Source of the DNA: Takifugu bimaculatus | Lineage: Eukaryota > Chordata > Actinopteri > Tetraodontiformes > Tetraodontidae | Assembly: GCA_004026145.2 (NCBI GenBank) | Contig: CP034977.1 | Coordinates: 3,613,484-3,677,483 of the forward strand | Length of the DNA stretch: 64,000 bases | Direction of reading: 5' to 3' | Shown: piece by piece, positions 39,255-49,575 of the stretch | Numbering within the stretch: position 1 is the stretch's first letter | Layout: the number at the start of each line of letters is the position of its first letter | Made by a program: the position numbers and the translations under genes | The notes under the pieces: model-generated | The model's database searches: none | What the model was told of the DNA's origin: nothing | The model's input: the letters and a program-made list of their open reading frames with translations, nothing else

Positions 39255-40175
39255 AGGACCACATCCTGGGACACATGAACCATCTTTCCCACCTCTCAGC
39301 TTTAATGGGAACCCTCCAGAGAGCAACTGTTGCATGCTAATCAGGTGGATCCCCCACCTGTGGGCGGGGGCCCAGCGGGACTCGCCGCCATCGATTCGAC
39401 GACCCCCCCACCCCGTTTACCTGGGACAAGGGGAAACAAGAGCTATGGATCTGTGATCATAATTCAAAAGAGCGCCATGGATTTGTGCCGTGGAGCCGAG
39501 CGCCATCGATCGTGCGCCCGCGGCGCTCCGCAGCAGCAGCGTCTATCAGCCCAAAAATGCGTTACCGTGGAGACCGTGGAGGCCATCCCACCGCCACGGA
39601 CGTTTCCCCACTCTCCGGAAAGGAAGTGGGGCTGTCAGGTTGTCGGTTTGAGTTACAGAACCGGACTCGGAGCGCGCTGACACGTTCATTTGCTAGCTCG
39701 TTAGCGCAGAGGCGCTAATCCTGGTGATTGAAGCTGGAATATCTGGTCTCCCAGCGATGCGTGGAGGATAACCAGCCAACGTTCTGATCCTGCCGCCACT
39801 CCGGCGCCTTAAGCATCACGAGGAACGCCGGAATGGCGAGACTCGGACCTCCAACAACAAAAGTTTTCTGGCTAAAACGTGTTTTCTACACACGCAGAAA
39901 ACACACTAATATCACAACACAACATGACTAATGACTTCCTGTTTACTGGCAGGCACACGAGCAAACACCCTCTCCGAGGCCCCCACAGCGGCGCCGTCCA
40001 GAACCTCGGTGGAACAGGTAGTGTCGCCCGCGGGCCCTATCAGGAGATTGTCCCCCCCGGCCAGGAACCTGCCGACAAAGACAGGAAGTGGAACCCTTCC
40101 ACCTGATACCACAGCAGCGTGAGGCCTGGGGGGGGGGGGGGACGTGACGCCCCGATGGATCGGATTTTGTTCCCA

Positions 40176-40206
<31 letters not shown>

Positions 40207-41552
40207 GGGGGGGGGGTCCTTAGTCATTGTTTTGTGTTGTCAGGTGAGATTAACCCTTTCATGTTAGCATGTCAGCATCCCGGCGCTCCAGGCTGAGCTC
40301 GTCTCCCAGAACCTATTATAACCAGTGGGGGGGGGGAAAGTGGGCGGAGCAGTCGGTAAATCCTCTTCTGACAGGCTGGTTTTGCATCACATTGAGATAC
40401 GAGTGCGACTATAAATAAGAGCGAGTGTCTCCAGAGCTGAGGAACCACTGAAACTTTAATGTCCGACTGCTGACAAAGACCAGGCGCAGGGTCCATCACC
40501 GCGGCAACCACACAATCAGCCCCATCCGGCCTGATGCACTGGAAACAGGCGCTTCCCGGCGTCGGACGCTCCAGAGCCTCCTCTGACACCAGCGGAGCTG
40601 CGTCCATCCACCTCCGGGGGCTGCTCGCCGTGCCCGGGACGACGGGTGGGCCTGACCCATTTAGCCCCGCCCCCCTCCCGCCTCCTTCACCTCATCTCGC
40701 CCCATCACTCCGACTTGGCCACAAATTTACAAGCGTCTCTCTGACGCAGATGCTTCTGCTGTTTCCACCCCCCCACACACACACACACACACTTCCACCC
40801 CCCCACACACACACACACACATACACACCTCCACTCCACCCCCCCTTCATTTCTCCTGGAGAACGATGAAAGACTCTTTGGACGTTGGTACCAGAGCAAC
40901 GAGTGATCGTGGTTAATGACGCGCTGAAAGCCGCGACGCCCCACAGAAGTGACCTCATCTCGGTCACATGACTCGTATGACCTTTGGCCTTTCGTATGAC
41001 CTTGACGAGCTCGTGATTTTAGCCGGGCCGTTTCTCCTGCAGAATCCCTCCGGCCCTCAGGTGGCGCTGCATTTTTCAGAGTTAGCATATTTTGGCAAGC
41101 TAGCGTTGATGCTTTGATCCTAACACATGCACTTTAAAGGGAGATCAAAGAATTCCAAGGTAGCATGGGGGGGGGGGGGGGCAGCACGATTGCTTACATC
41201 TGTTTTTCATTGCGCCTGTTTATGTGCATCGTGATGAATGAGCGACTCGGCGAGCACTCCGTTCAGACGCTAATGACCAAACTCAATTAGTCCGACTGTT
41301 TGCTCCTGTGTTGAGCGAAGCCTCCGGCCTGCCACTTTCTGCACGACGAGACTCATAAATCCCGATAATTTGAGCTAACGAGAGCTCGCCGGCGTCCCGC
41401 GAATGACAAAAAGGTGCTCGCGCGCCGCCGAAGAGCCTCCAACACTCACATAAACACTCGGCTACTCTGTTTACAGCGGTAAAGAGGCTTAATAACGGCC
41501 CACATCTGAGAAAACAACTGGTGGAACGGTTTAAACACCAACAGGCAGAACA

Positions 41553-41591
<39 letters not shown>

Positions 41592-42943
41592 ACCACACAC
41601 TCACACACTCACACACCAATTACCTCAGAGTCAACTGAACACACACTTTCTTTCTCCATAAACTGTTTTTACGTGCTAACGCTAATTTCCCGCTGCTCTC
41701 CAGGTGTCCTTTTAGCCGGCTAAAGGCTAAAGCGGTGTCTCTGAAGGGTGTGCATGTTGAACGTGCACGTGCAAGCAAGGGACAGATTCACCACATCAAT
41801 CTTTCGGATGGCGGGATGACTTCAGAGGCGTGTCAGGAGCTGGAGGGCAAAAGGCGTTGGCGGGGAAAGGGGCGGGGCCAGAGAGGGGGCGGGATCGGTT
41901 TAGCCATGTTGTGGCGTTGTGGCAGCACCCAGAAGAAGCTTAATGTGGTCGGGAACGTTGGGGAACAATTCCAAACTGGCTCACACATGTTTCCCGCAGG
42001 ACTGGAGCTGATGGGATGTTGCGATCCTGAAACTTCCCGTCCGACAGTGACGGGAGGCCATGAAATTAGCTCTGAATTTTTTATTATAAGTTTCTTAAAA
42101 AAAAAGCAGAAGCAAACCGTGTTTTTCCTCGCGGTTTCTACCTTTATTTTGTTGTATTTTAAGCTTCTTTATTTGAGGGACAACCACACGGGAGTTCCCT
42201 GAACTCCCTGTTAGATACCAAAATTGTAGAGAAGCAGGAAAAAGTTCAGGCTGTCGCAGTAAAAACAGGTAAAGTTGCAGGAAAAGCGCCCCCTGGCGGT
42301 CGAGCCGTGACGTCTCTGAATCCACGTTTGACATCAGCACAATTGGGACGCCGACACAATAATAACAATAACAACAATAATAACCTTATTTAGGAAAGTG
42401 TAAGACAGATGGACGAGTATAAGCTGAGCAAATGAAATCAGACGCGACGCGGTCCAACTGTCTCTTCAAATGAGTCCGACTTGCTTCACTTCCTGGTGCT
42501 CTGGCGCGCGCGCGGGTGCATTAGCTAAATGAAAAGTCTTTTCTCCTGCAGATGACATCTGTAATCTGTCTCCGGCATCAGTTGCGTCTCCATCCATCCA
42601 CTTGCAAACAGGCGCTCCGCTACCGGCGGAAATCAAACATCCATAAGCTGCAAACGCAATTTGGCCGTCCCGCACTTGTCGTTGTGCGTTTCCCGAGTCG
42701 ATACTCGGATTCTAAGAGTTCTTCAATTGGTGGGAAGCGCTGTGCACGCAGCCAGCGGCCTTTTTGAAGATGGGGAGCACATAAAGCGGGTGCGTGTGTG
42801 CGTGCGTGCGTGCCGTGGCCCCGCAGCACCGGTGGCTGATGACTGATGGAGGCAGATGGACCACCTTCACGCGGTTTATGGAGCAAGCGATGCCACCTGG
42901 TGGCGCACCTAAGAATAACACCCCCTAAAAAAAATTTTTAAAC
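39255..42943. other. Gene-free region up to the repeat past pxylp1
   Basis: No exon recognised. Contains G runs at 40129 and 41167, (GT)n at 40181-40206 followed by a G run, two facing CCCCCCC(CA)n blocks at 40770-40830 and (CA)n at 41551-41610. Confidence 0.5.
40755..40830. repeat. Duplicated TTCCACCCCCC(CA)n unit
   Basis: The block TTCCACCCCCCCACACACAC occurs twice in tandem, so a composite unit rather than just the CA run has been duplicated. Confidence 0.85.
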
Positions 42944-43380
42944 TTTATTGTCATTACACATGTCACAAGTAAACGAAATGCAGTTAGCATCTAACCAGAA
43001 GTGCTTAAGTAGCGAAAAAACTGTGATAGGTATATACAATATATACACACAATGATATATGTTTATGATATCAATCTATGTTTGTATTTACAGAGTTCAC
43101 AGATATGTAAAGGGTATATAAAAGTCTTTGCAACCAAGATAAATATATAAACAGGCTGTAACTACGGTGCTGAATTTCCTACGGGACTCAATAGAGGCTA
43201 TTTATGCAGTTTTTAACTATGTGAATGTTTTAACTATACAATAATGATAAAACATGGTAAAAATGTGCAAAGTATGGAAAGCAGTGCAAATAACAGATGT
43301 AAATAGTGCAAATAACAGATTTAAATAGTGCAAATAACAGATGTAAATAGTGCAATTATTGTAACAGATAAACACAGTCT
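42944..43380 (-). mobile_element. Likely 3' tail of a non-LTR retrotransposon
   Basis: On the minus strand the end reads TGCATTTCGTT...TGTGTAATGACAATAAAG, a tail I recognise from abundant teleost non-LTR elements. Inside it, a 22-bp unit (GTGCAAATAACAGATGTAAA on the plus strand) repeats at 43284, 43306, 43328 and partly 43350. It is strongly AT-rich against a GC-rich surround. The family name and the 5' end are not determined. Confidence 0.5.
43284..43361. repeat. 22-bp tandem repeat, 3.5 copies
   Basis: GTGCAAATAACAGATGTAAA-type units, the second with ATTTAAAT instead of ATGTAAAT. It lies inside the presumed retrotransposon tail. Confidence 0.85.
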
Positions 43381-43893
43381 ATGTCATATAAATGCTTTAT
43401 TATTTTTTAATTACAAATTCTCTTCTCTGGATAGTGTTGGGTCTTTTTCTTCTGGTCACGTGCTTTGTACATTAAATTCCACAGCAGGCACCCACAACTG
43501 AGACGTGTTGTATTAAACTTTAATTGGTTAGAGGTTCATTTCACACACATCCACCTCATATTACATTCAGAGTACTGAAGGTACTGCTGCTAATTTCATT
43601 AAAACCTAAATTACATTACATCTGTGCCCACCAACATTAATAAACACCAACTTCAGACATTAAGAACAGATCATTTCTCTTATTATACACAAGGAATAGT
43701 TAATCCAGCATATTTCCAGCTCTGGTTTTGTCTCACAAGCACAATATTGTCCTTCTATAATGCCAACAGATTATGGAATGCACCAATAAAGTGGCTGAGT
43801 GCCTTAAAACATTGCCAATTTATCACTTATATACACATACTTCCAAAAAAGGTGTGTAAAAAGGTCGGGAAAGCATGAATTGGTCTGTTTTTT
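43381..43893. other. AT-rich block past the pxylp1 3' end
   Basis: About 500 bp, clearly AT-richer than the neighbours, with an 84-codon plus-strand open frame (43624-43878) that matches no family I know. It may be the rest of a transposable element, the pxylp1 3'UTR, or both. Confidence 0.35.
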
Positions 43894-43899
43894 TTTAAT
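43894..43899 (-). terminator. Candidate pxylp1 poly(A) signal (ATTAAA)
   Basis: TTTAAT on the plus strand gives ATTAAA on the minus strand about 60 nt after the pxylp1 stop. A canonical AATAAA also occurs on the minus strand at 43401-43396, which would give a 3'UTR of about 550 nt. Which one is used cannot be decided from sequence. Confidence 0.3.
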
Positions 43900-43955
43900 T
43901 AAAAGTGGAAATTTAGGGAAGCGGAGCAGCATAAAAGTGAGGAGCGTCCTTTGGG

Positions 43956-44945
43956 TCAGCGCCCGTAGCACGCCTCCCGGTAGGACGTGGCGTTGACGAT
44001 GCCGAACATGTCCCTCCTGACAAAAGACAGGAAGTTCTCCAGAGGGCAGAGGGGCTGGCCGGCGTGGCGGTCATGTGACCGACAGAAGGCGGTGTGAAAC
44101 GTCACGTCCTCGCCGTTGTAGAGGATCCTGATGAACAGCCCCCCGCCCTTCCCCTTCGACCTCTCGCCCGTGCTGGAGCTCTTCTTCGTCTGTTTCGGAC
44201 TCCTCCACAGTTCAAACACCACCCTGGCTGCGAACCGTGGAAAGGAGGCCTCCGTCAGCCCGAGGGCGCTCAGCAGCGGCGAGATGGTGATGTCGTGTCC
44301 CGAGGCCAGGCTGAAGACCTCCTCCCTCCTGGCGCCCTCCCTGGAGGCGCGCTCCATCTTAGTGGCGGTCTGGTTGAGGTAGGGGAACATGGCCAAGGTG
44401 GCGTATTTGCGGTAAAGCCCGACTCTGCTGCGGTCCAGATCGTCGTCCCGCTGCTGCCGGCGGATCACGGCAAACTGCTCCATCGTCAGACACTTCCCGG
44501 CGTTCCCGCCCCCCTGCGGAAGCGCACGGGAAGGGGAGCCCGTGGCAGAGGTGGCACAGCAGGGAGTCGATGGGGTTGGCGGCCCGCAGGTGGCGCGTGA
44601 GCACGCCCACGGTCCGCGCCATGTCGGCGTACGTCTTCTCCAGCTCCCTGTCGGCCACCCTGAGCCGGTACTGCCTCCTCTGCTCCTCCTCCAGGTATCG
44701 GTTCCGGGCCGGACAGTCGCACGCCGCGCCGCAGAACAAGGTGCTCCACTGGTGCCGCACGCTCACCCTCCCCCAGTCGAAGTCCGGCAGGAAGCCGTAG
44801 AGGAAGGCCAGCCCGCTCTGGACGGTGCGGCTCCGGCTGGTGGTCTCCACCCCCAGCTGGTGGGGCGACCAATCAGAAGGGAGGATGCTGTGGTGCCGGT
44901 AGGCCTGGCGGAGGAGCTGCCCGTTGTGGAGGTGCTGCACCACAC
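43956..44945 (-). CDS. pxylp1: pxylp1 exon 6: last coding exon, with an apparent +1 frameshift
   Basis: 990 bp from an acceptor GTCCGCAG to the TGA at 43958-43956. It begins VVQHLHNGQLLRQAYRHHS and runs through YGFLPDFDWGRV, CPARNRYLEEEQRRQYRLR, LEKTYADMA and LRAANPIDSLLCHLCHGLPF. The frame then changes near the G6 run (minus strand) at 44514-44509, and the next frame carries EQFAVIRRQQ, SGHDITISPLLSALGLTEAS, FPRFAARVVFELW, RILYNGEDVTFHT, CPLENF and ending REACYGR. Both halves match the human protein in order with nothing missing, so this is one exon with one surplus base rather than two genes. The 71-bp intron before it is typical of compact fish genes. Confidence 0.92.
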
Positions 44946-47900
44946 CTGCGGACAACAGAGGCGGGTCAGGACTGTGCGAGAGCGGGCCGCCTTCACGGGC
45001 GTCAGCGGCGGCTCACCTGTCTGGGTGAGCTCCCCCACCTCACAGGAACTGTGGTTTGGGATGCGGGGAACAGAGTTGAGCGGGGCTTCCCATTTAGCGC
45101 GCCCCCCCAGCCCCATGTGGCTGATATAGGGGGTCAGCAGAGGGTGGGATGGACTCCTGTGACACAATTTATGGAGAAAATATTCAGGTTGGACTGGAGA
45201 CAACAAACGACGGCACAGCCACATTAATCAGGCCGCTAAATTAAGTCACTGCGTCATCTTTGATGTTTTATTTGTTACGTCATTCGTCCCCAAGAATAAA
45301 TGTGCCGGCAGTTCCGCCACTGACCGCCAGGTGTCGCCCCAACACACCGCTGTGGGAGGAAATGTGGGAAAATGGTGCAATAAAAACACAAATTGCTGCT
45401 TCTGGACACACGCACGAGCATAAATACGCACAAAAGATGAAGGGATGAGGCAGCCAGAGAGGCAGTCAGTGATTTCATAGATTAGAGACGAATAAAGATC
45501 ACAATTTAATACAGCAAATCTGCGGGGTCGCGGCTCAGCTCACTCAGATTAAAGGCTTGTGCGCGCGCACACACACAGTTTCCATAGTGATAGTGGACAA
45601 ATTTAAGAACGTGGCAAACACACACACGTTTCCTCCCAAAATACAGGAAACCAAGCCACATTTCAGAGCTTCGCACAATGAGCCAACATTTCCTCTCCCT
45701 CAGGAAACTCTTCCGGCTGCTGGTTGGTCTCCATGTCTGCCGCCCACCCATGGCTCCCGCTGCTCCGTCGTCAGCAGATTAGCTCACCGAGGGGGGAATT
45801 TGGGGAAATCTACATTTAATTGGCTGCACTGAGAGACTGGATGAGGACACAAAGAGTCAGACAGACTGGCTATTAGGCTGATTGTTGCTAACTGAAAAAT
45901 ATTGAGTCCAATTACATTAAGAAGGGATTATCATCACTGGATGGGGGGGGGGGGATTAGCAGGAGGCAGGAAGGGATAGAAAGAGGAGTAATGGGGGGAT
46001 GGGGGGGGGGGGGTAAACAGTAAAACTGAGGGAGAGAGTAAACAGACGAATGCAGCAGGATAAAGAGACTGTGGCGGCTGCAGCCAGAAGGAAGGAAACG
46101 AGATTCTGCTTGATGGGGAGATCTGAGCTCAACTAACCGCAGACGGAGACAGCGGGTCGGCACTGCTGGTGCCAGCGCACGTGCGCACGCACACGCACGC
46201 TCATCCCTGCCTGCGATAATAGGAGTGCACTAATATGGGGCAGCGCGTTCAGACTCAGCCGGCCTGCGAAAACAAACCCTCCCAAACTATAAATAACCCG
46301 CAGACCGCGCGCGGCCCGGCTGTGGGTCCGCGCACGGCCCGGCTGTGGGTCCGCGCACGGCCCGGCTGTGGGTCCGCGCACGGCCCGGCTGTGGGTCCGC
46401 GCACGGCGGCGCTCCTGAACCAGACACCTTCAAATTAAATTTCTCTTAATTACCTCCCACATAAGAGGCTCGTGCGCTGCCCCACTTTCAGCTCAAGTTC
46501 AGGGATCAGGGGTTCTGAAAACTCCAATAAGCAGACGGTCAAAGCTCGGCTGCACAGCGGCCTGGGCCGGCGCCAGATTACAGCCCCGCCTCCTCCCTCC
46601 AGATGTGCACGGCCACCGGGCGCAACGCCAGCGCGCAGCTGCACAGCCTGACGGGGCGGACGGCGAGTTTGGACCGAGCCACCGAGGACTGTGTGAGCCG
46701 TCTGCATACAGAGTTAATTCCACGCGTCGGCTTTTCCAACTTCCTGTTGACACGTCTTCCAAAGCCGGCTGAACCAGAGGAAGGAGGAGGAAGGAGGAGG
46801 AAGGAGGAGGAGGAGGAAGGAGGAGGAAGGAGGAGGAAGGAGGAGGAAGGAGACGCCGGCCGCTGCACCAGGAAGTAAACTGGGCCTGTTTAGCGTTGGA
46901 GAACCCTGCAGAACCAGGACGCAGAGCCAAATTCGGTGGTTCTGCAGGAGGTCGACGGCGTTTTCAGGAGTGTTGAAGATGTCGGAACGCCGCCGGGATT
47001 CATCGAAACGCGGCGCGTTTACCTGCTGGCGGACAGGGTGCAGTCGATGGCGGGCCGCTTGGTCTTGGGGATGGTGTAGAGGGGGTAGCGGTCGCCGTGG
47101 CGGATCATCACCTGCACCGACAGCAGCCGGTAGTCCGCTGGACTGTGACCTGGGAGAGGAGACCTTCATCAGACCTTCATCAGACCTTGATCAGACCTTC
47201 ATCAGACGGGCTCCATCCTCGATGGGGGAGCGAGCTGTCTCACCCTCCCAGGCCTGCTCGCTGCCGTTGGGGGTGTTGCAGTAGCTGTAAGGGTCCCTGG
47301 CAGAGTCGGGGCCGGGGGGGTGGGTTTCTGGGAACACCCTCTTCCGGCTCTTGGCCAGCTCCGCACCTTCCTGGACATCCAGTTGTCTCTCCGTGGAAGC
47401 GGTGGGGGTGAGGTTCACTGTGAAGAGAAAGACCTCGGGGTCAGGTGAGGGTTCACAACCCCCCCCCCTCCAAAAACAAGGCCGATCGTTTCAAGACGTA
47501 AAATAAAACCAGACAATGAAAAAAATCCCTCAGCTGGAATTCATCTCCATGTCAACAGCTCCTCACACAAAGTTTCCCCACCGCTGACACAGTTGCCTAG
47601 AAACCAGCAACCTGTGAGTCTCTGGGGGGGGGGCAACGGTCCAAAGAGAGCAGAGGGCTGGAAGAGCCATTCACAAATGCACAATTCACAGGAAAAGTGG
47701 GTTTTTTCAGCAGCAAACACGGACACAGACGGCAACTATTCCAGGAAAATAACAATTAAAACTCCTCCAGATACATTTATTTGCTTTGGGATATTTGTGT
47801 GTGCAGATTCCCAACTGCTAATATATCTGAAATTCACCAGCACTCACTATTAAAACTCCTGCGTGTTTAATTAGGCACCAGGAACATTAAGCCTCATTTA

Positions 47901-49575
47901 CCACACAGCATCCAGGGATCGGTTCAGGTCCGGTCCTGCCCGGACACCTGGACACAAACCTCAGGAGAAAGAAAGAATTCCCGCATGAACTCACCACAGA
48001 CCAGGAGGAGCAGGAGCAACCGGAGCCGTGCGCTCGCTGCCGAGACCATTTTGAGCCTCGAGGTCCGGCCGCTCACACTGGAGCTCATTCTCTGACACAT
48101 CGGGTCCACCTCTACCGAGTCTGTGCTGCAAACTTTGCCGCCTCCCACCCACAGCAACGTGCACGCACACACGTGCACGCCCGTCCGGAGGCCGGAGCAT
48201 TCAGCCACCGACACAATGAGGCTTTTGTGGGCGCACAGCAGCACCAGCCAAGCCTCCGCGGAGGCTGCAGCAGGTTGGTCCACGGTGACGCGAGAGCGGT
48301 TCGGTTCTGAAGCAACTTCAGAGGGTAGAGAACCGCCGGACGCCGGTTCGGCACCGACCCGGTTCAGAGGCGGAGAACCCAGCCAGCCGGCGCGTCTGTG
48401 TTTGCACAGCTGTGCCATTCTGAAGGGAACTGGTACGACTGCTCCGAAGCCCGGAACCGTCACAGCAGCCAGAACCATGCACCAACACAGTCAGCACATA
48501 AACACAGGCGCTGTTGCTAGGCAACAAGGCTTGTTCACCGGTGGGTACCTGAGCTGATACCCGAGTGGGTCATTTACGCTGTAGGAACGGTGCAGATGGA
48601 ACCAGTGGGTCGCGGGCCAGATCCGACTGGTTTTACTGGAATTATAAAGCTTTGTTTTCATGGATGCTGGGATCAAGCTCAGACGTTACAGGCCCCACCC
48701 CGCGTGGAAATGAAGGCAGTGCTGTTTTTCCACTCTGACCCATCGGGCCTGCCCCGGCCGAGGGGACGCGACAGGCAGCAGGAATGTGAGGAATGCAAGA
48801 AGGATCTGAGCGGCGCTCCAGAGATCATCTACTGAACTGGCTCTGCTTCTCTCCTGCACAAATCTGGAACTAGTTTCCATTGTGCTGCGGTTTTGGTTCC
48901 CTTTCCTGTGTAAACGTCCCCGCTGACGCTTCCGGGACCTCTGACGCCATGTTGCTGCCGTCTGGCTCTTAATCTCCGGGGGAGACGCGCCCCCCCTCGT
49001 TTATCACTACCTGTCTCTTATCTCTGCAGGTGGAATTAGAATTCTAGTTCTGACCCCACGACCGGCTGAGCTGGAAACGCAGCAACAGAAGATCCGAGAG
49101 GTAAAGAGGAACAACAGACGCCGCCCATGTTTTAAACATGAGACCTTCATCCACGGTAACGGCTCAAATCCTCCTCCGCTGAATTAATAATGACGGCAGC
49201 TTTGCTCTGAAAGTACGGCGCCAAGAACAAAGCTTGTTATTTTAGAAGGGCATCAGAGGTCAGCTGGGTCACGGCGCCACGGCGACCTTCTCTACCCCGG
49301 AGCGTTTCCAGCGGGAGATCGGATGAAAGCGTCGCTTCCTGTGCGCGTTTTCCGTAACCTGCGCGGCGTTTGATGTGAGCCACAGACTCTGGGGGAAGCA
49401 CATTCACGGGATCACAACGGACGACTGGTTCGGCTGTTCGAGCTCTTGGAGACGGTTTTCCCTTCAACATAGAGGAGACGTTAGCGCACTCACGGAACTG
49501 GAGGCTCAGGCTGACGAAGGCCAGCGTGACCCCCCCCACCAGCAGCAGGAGGAGGAAGCGGTTCCGACCCAGCAT
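43956..49575 (-). CDS. pxylp1: 2-phosphoxylose phosphatase 1 (five coding exons, spliced)
   Basis: Golgi type II membrane histidine acid phosphatase. In the known family it removes the 2-phosphate from xylose in the glycosaminoglycan-protein linkage region, which lets proteoglycan chains elongate. Exons, 5' to 3' on the minus strand, are 49575-49494, 47417-47244, 47149-47023, 45156-45017 and 44945-43956. Junction phases 1, 1, 2 and 1 all match. The product is about 503 residues against 480 in human, once one extra base in the last exon is discounted. Seen: an N-terminal anchor beginning MLGRNRF with a hydrophobic stretch at about residues 5-27; the catalytic RHGDRYP with His near residue 103; PKTKRP and DCTL just after it; ELTQTGVVQHL; RAANPIDSLLCH; and the second catalytic motif SGHDITISP with His near residue 391 (human has SAHD). 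Start chosen because MLGRNRF aligns with the human start. Odd: the last exon is frameshifted in a C6 run at 44509-44514. Family identity is near certain; exon ends rest on splice consensus and phase. Confidence 0.93.
44946..45016 (-). other. pxylp1: pxylp1 intron 5 (71 bp)
   Basis: A minimal GTGAGC...CCGCAG intron splitting a Gly codon. The short length is typical of compact fish genes and supports the teleost reading. Confidence 0.85.
45017..45156 (-). CDS. pxylp1: pxylp1 exon 5
   Basis: 140 bp from the acceptor TGTGTCACAG to the donor ACAG|GTGAGC. It encodes SPSHPLLTPYISHMG, then APLNSVPRIPNHSSCEVG and ELTQT. These match the human segments PYHPKLEAFISHM and PLNSLP...NHPLCEMGELTQTG. The ELT-TG segment lies where histidine acid phosphatases keep a conserved 'G-LT--G' turn. 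It enters in phase 2 and leaves in phase 1 with a split Gly codon. Confidence 0.92.
46313..46404. repeat. 23-bp GC-rich minisatellite, four copies
   Basis: The unit starts GGCCCGGCTG and ends CCGCGCAC. Copies begin at 46313, 46336, 46359 and 46382 and look identical. The period of 23 is not a multiple of three, and the array lies in a pxylp1 intron. Confidence 0.9.
46777..46850. repeat. Purine-rich AAGGAGGAGG minisatellite
   Basis: Repeated AAGGAGG/GGAGGA units with a pure purine strand, inside a pxylp1 intron. Confidence 0.85.
47023..47149 (-). CDS. pxylp1: pxylp1 exon 4: catalytic RHGDRYP exon
   Basis: 127 bp bounded by the acceptor CTCTCCCAG and the donor AG|GTAAAC. It encodes the first half of the histidine-phosphatase active site: VMIRHGDRYPLYTIPKTKRP followed by IDCTL. 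In this superfamily the His of RHG is the residue that becomes phosphorylated, with the neighbouring Arg residues binding phosphate. It enters in phase 1 (Gly codon split) and leaves in phase 2 (Arg codon split). Confidence 0.93.
47150..47243 (-). other. pxylp1: pxylp1 intron 3 (94 bp), half of it tandem repeat
   Basis: A short GT-AG intron between the stem and catalytic exons. About 48 of its 94 bases are four copies of an 11-bp unit (GACCTTCATCA on the plus strand, one copy with a T-to-G change). Confidence 0.8.
47160..47208. repeat. 11-bp tandem repeat, four copies
   Basis: GACCTTCATCA-type units in tandem within a 94-bp intron. The third copy reads GACCTTGATCA. Confidence 0.9.
47244..47417 (-). 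CDS. pxylp1: pxylp1 exon 3: lumenal stem
   Basis: 174 bp between a strong acceptor (TTTCTCTTCACAG) and the donor G|GTGAGA. It encodes the variable stem after the membrane anchor and contains KSRKR, RDPYSYCN and a C-terminal WEG. These match the human KSRKR and YCNIPS segments in order. The exon enters and leaves in phase 1, so it is a symmetric cassette of 58 codons that could be spliced to another phase-1 first exon without breaking the frame. Confidence 0.88.
47995..48049 (-). CDS. pxylp1: Possible alternative first coding exon of pxylp1 (signal peptide)
   Basis: Inside pxylp1 intron 2, the minus strand has an ATG at 48049-48047 in a strong start context (CAAAATGG). It opens MVSAASARLRLLLLLLVC, which has the basic n-region and leucine core of a cleavable signal peptide. 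A consensus donor TGTG|GTGAGT at 47995 follows in phase 1. That is the phase needed to join exon 3, where the junction would read CVNLTPT. Another in-frame ATG lies upstream (MCQRMSSSV start near 48100). The sequence upstream (48.05-48.5 kb) is CpG-rich. A chance open frame with a fortuitous donor is the alternative. Confidence 0.4.
48050..48520 (-). promoter_or_regulatory. CpG-rich segment inside pxylp1 intron 2, possible internal promoter
   Basis: About 470 bp with dense CpG, directly upstream (minus strand) of the candidate signal-peptide exon. No TATA box was recognised. The surrounding intron is less CpG-rich, which is why this reads as a possible CpG-island promoter. There is no direct evidence of transcription start. 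Confidence 0.3.

Larger units (their letters stand above)
45157..47022 (-). other. pxylp1: pxylp1 intron 4 (1.87 kb) and its contents
   Basis: No exon recognised inside. It holds poly-G runs near 45943 and 46003, a GC-rich 23-bp minisatellite at 46313-46404 and a purine-rich GGA tract at 46777-46850. The tract at 46777-46850 lies on the side nearer the catalytic exon. Confidence 0.7.

Noticed and set aside
43624..43878. 84-codon plus-strand open frame in AT-rich DNA, with an NANRLWNAP segment faintly like LINE C-termini
   Set aside because: The orientation is opposite to the retrotransposon tail beside it and no other RT motif is present; not reported as a gene.
44094..45129. Long plus-strand open frames of 168 and 195 codons
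   Set aside because: Antisense shadows of the pxylp1 exons 5 and 6.
46133..46438. Repetitive open frames over the 23-bp array
   Set aside because: A period of 23 cycles through all frames; the frames are a by-product of the repeat.
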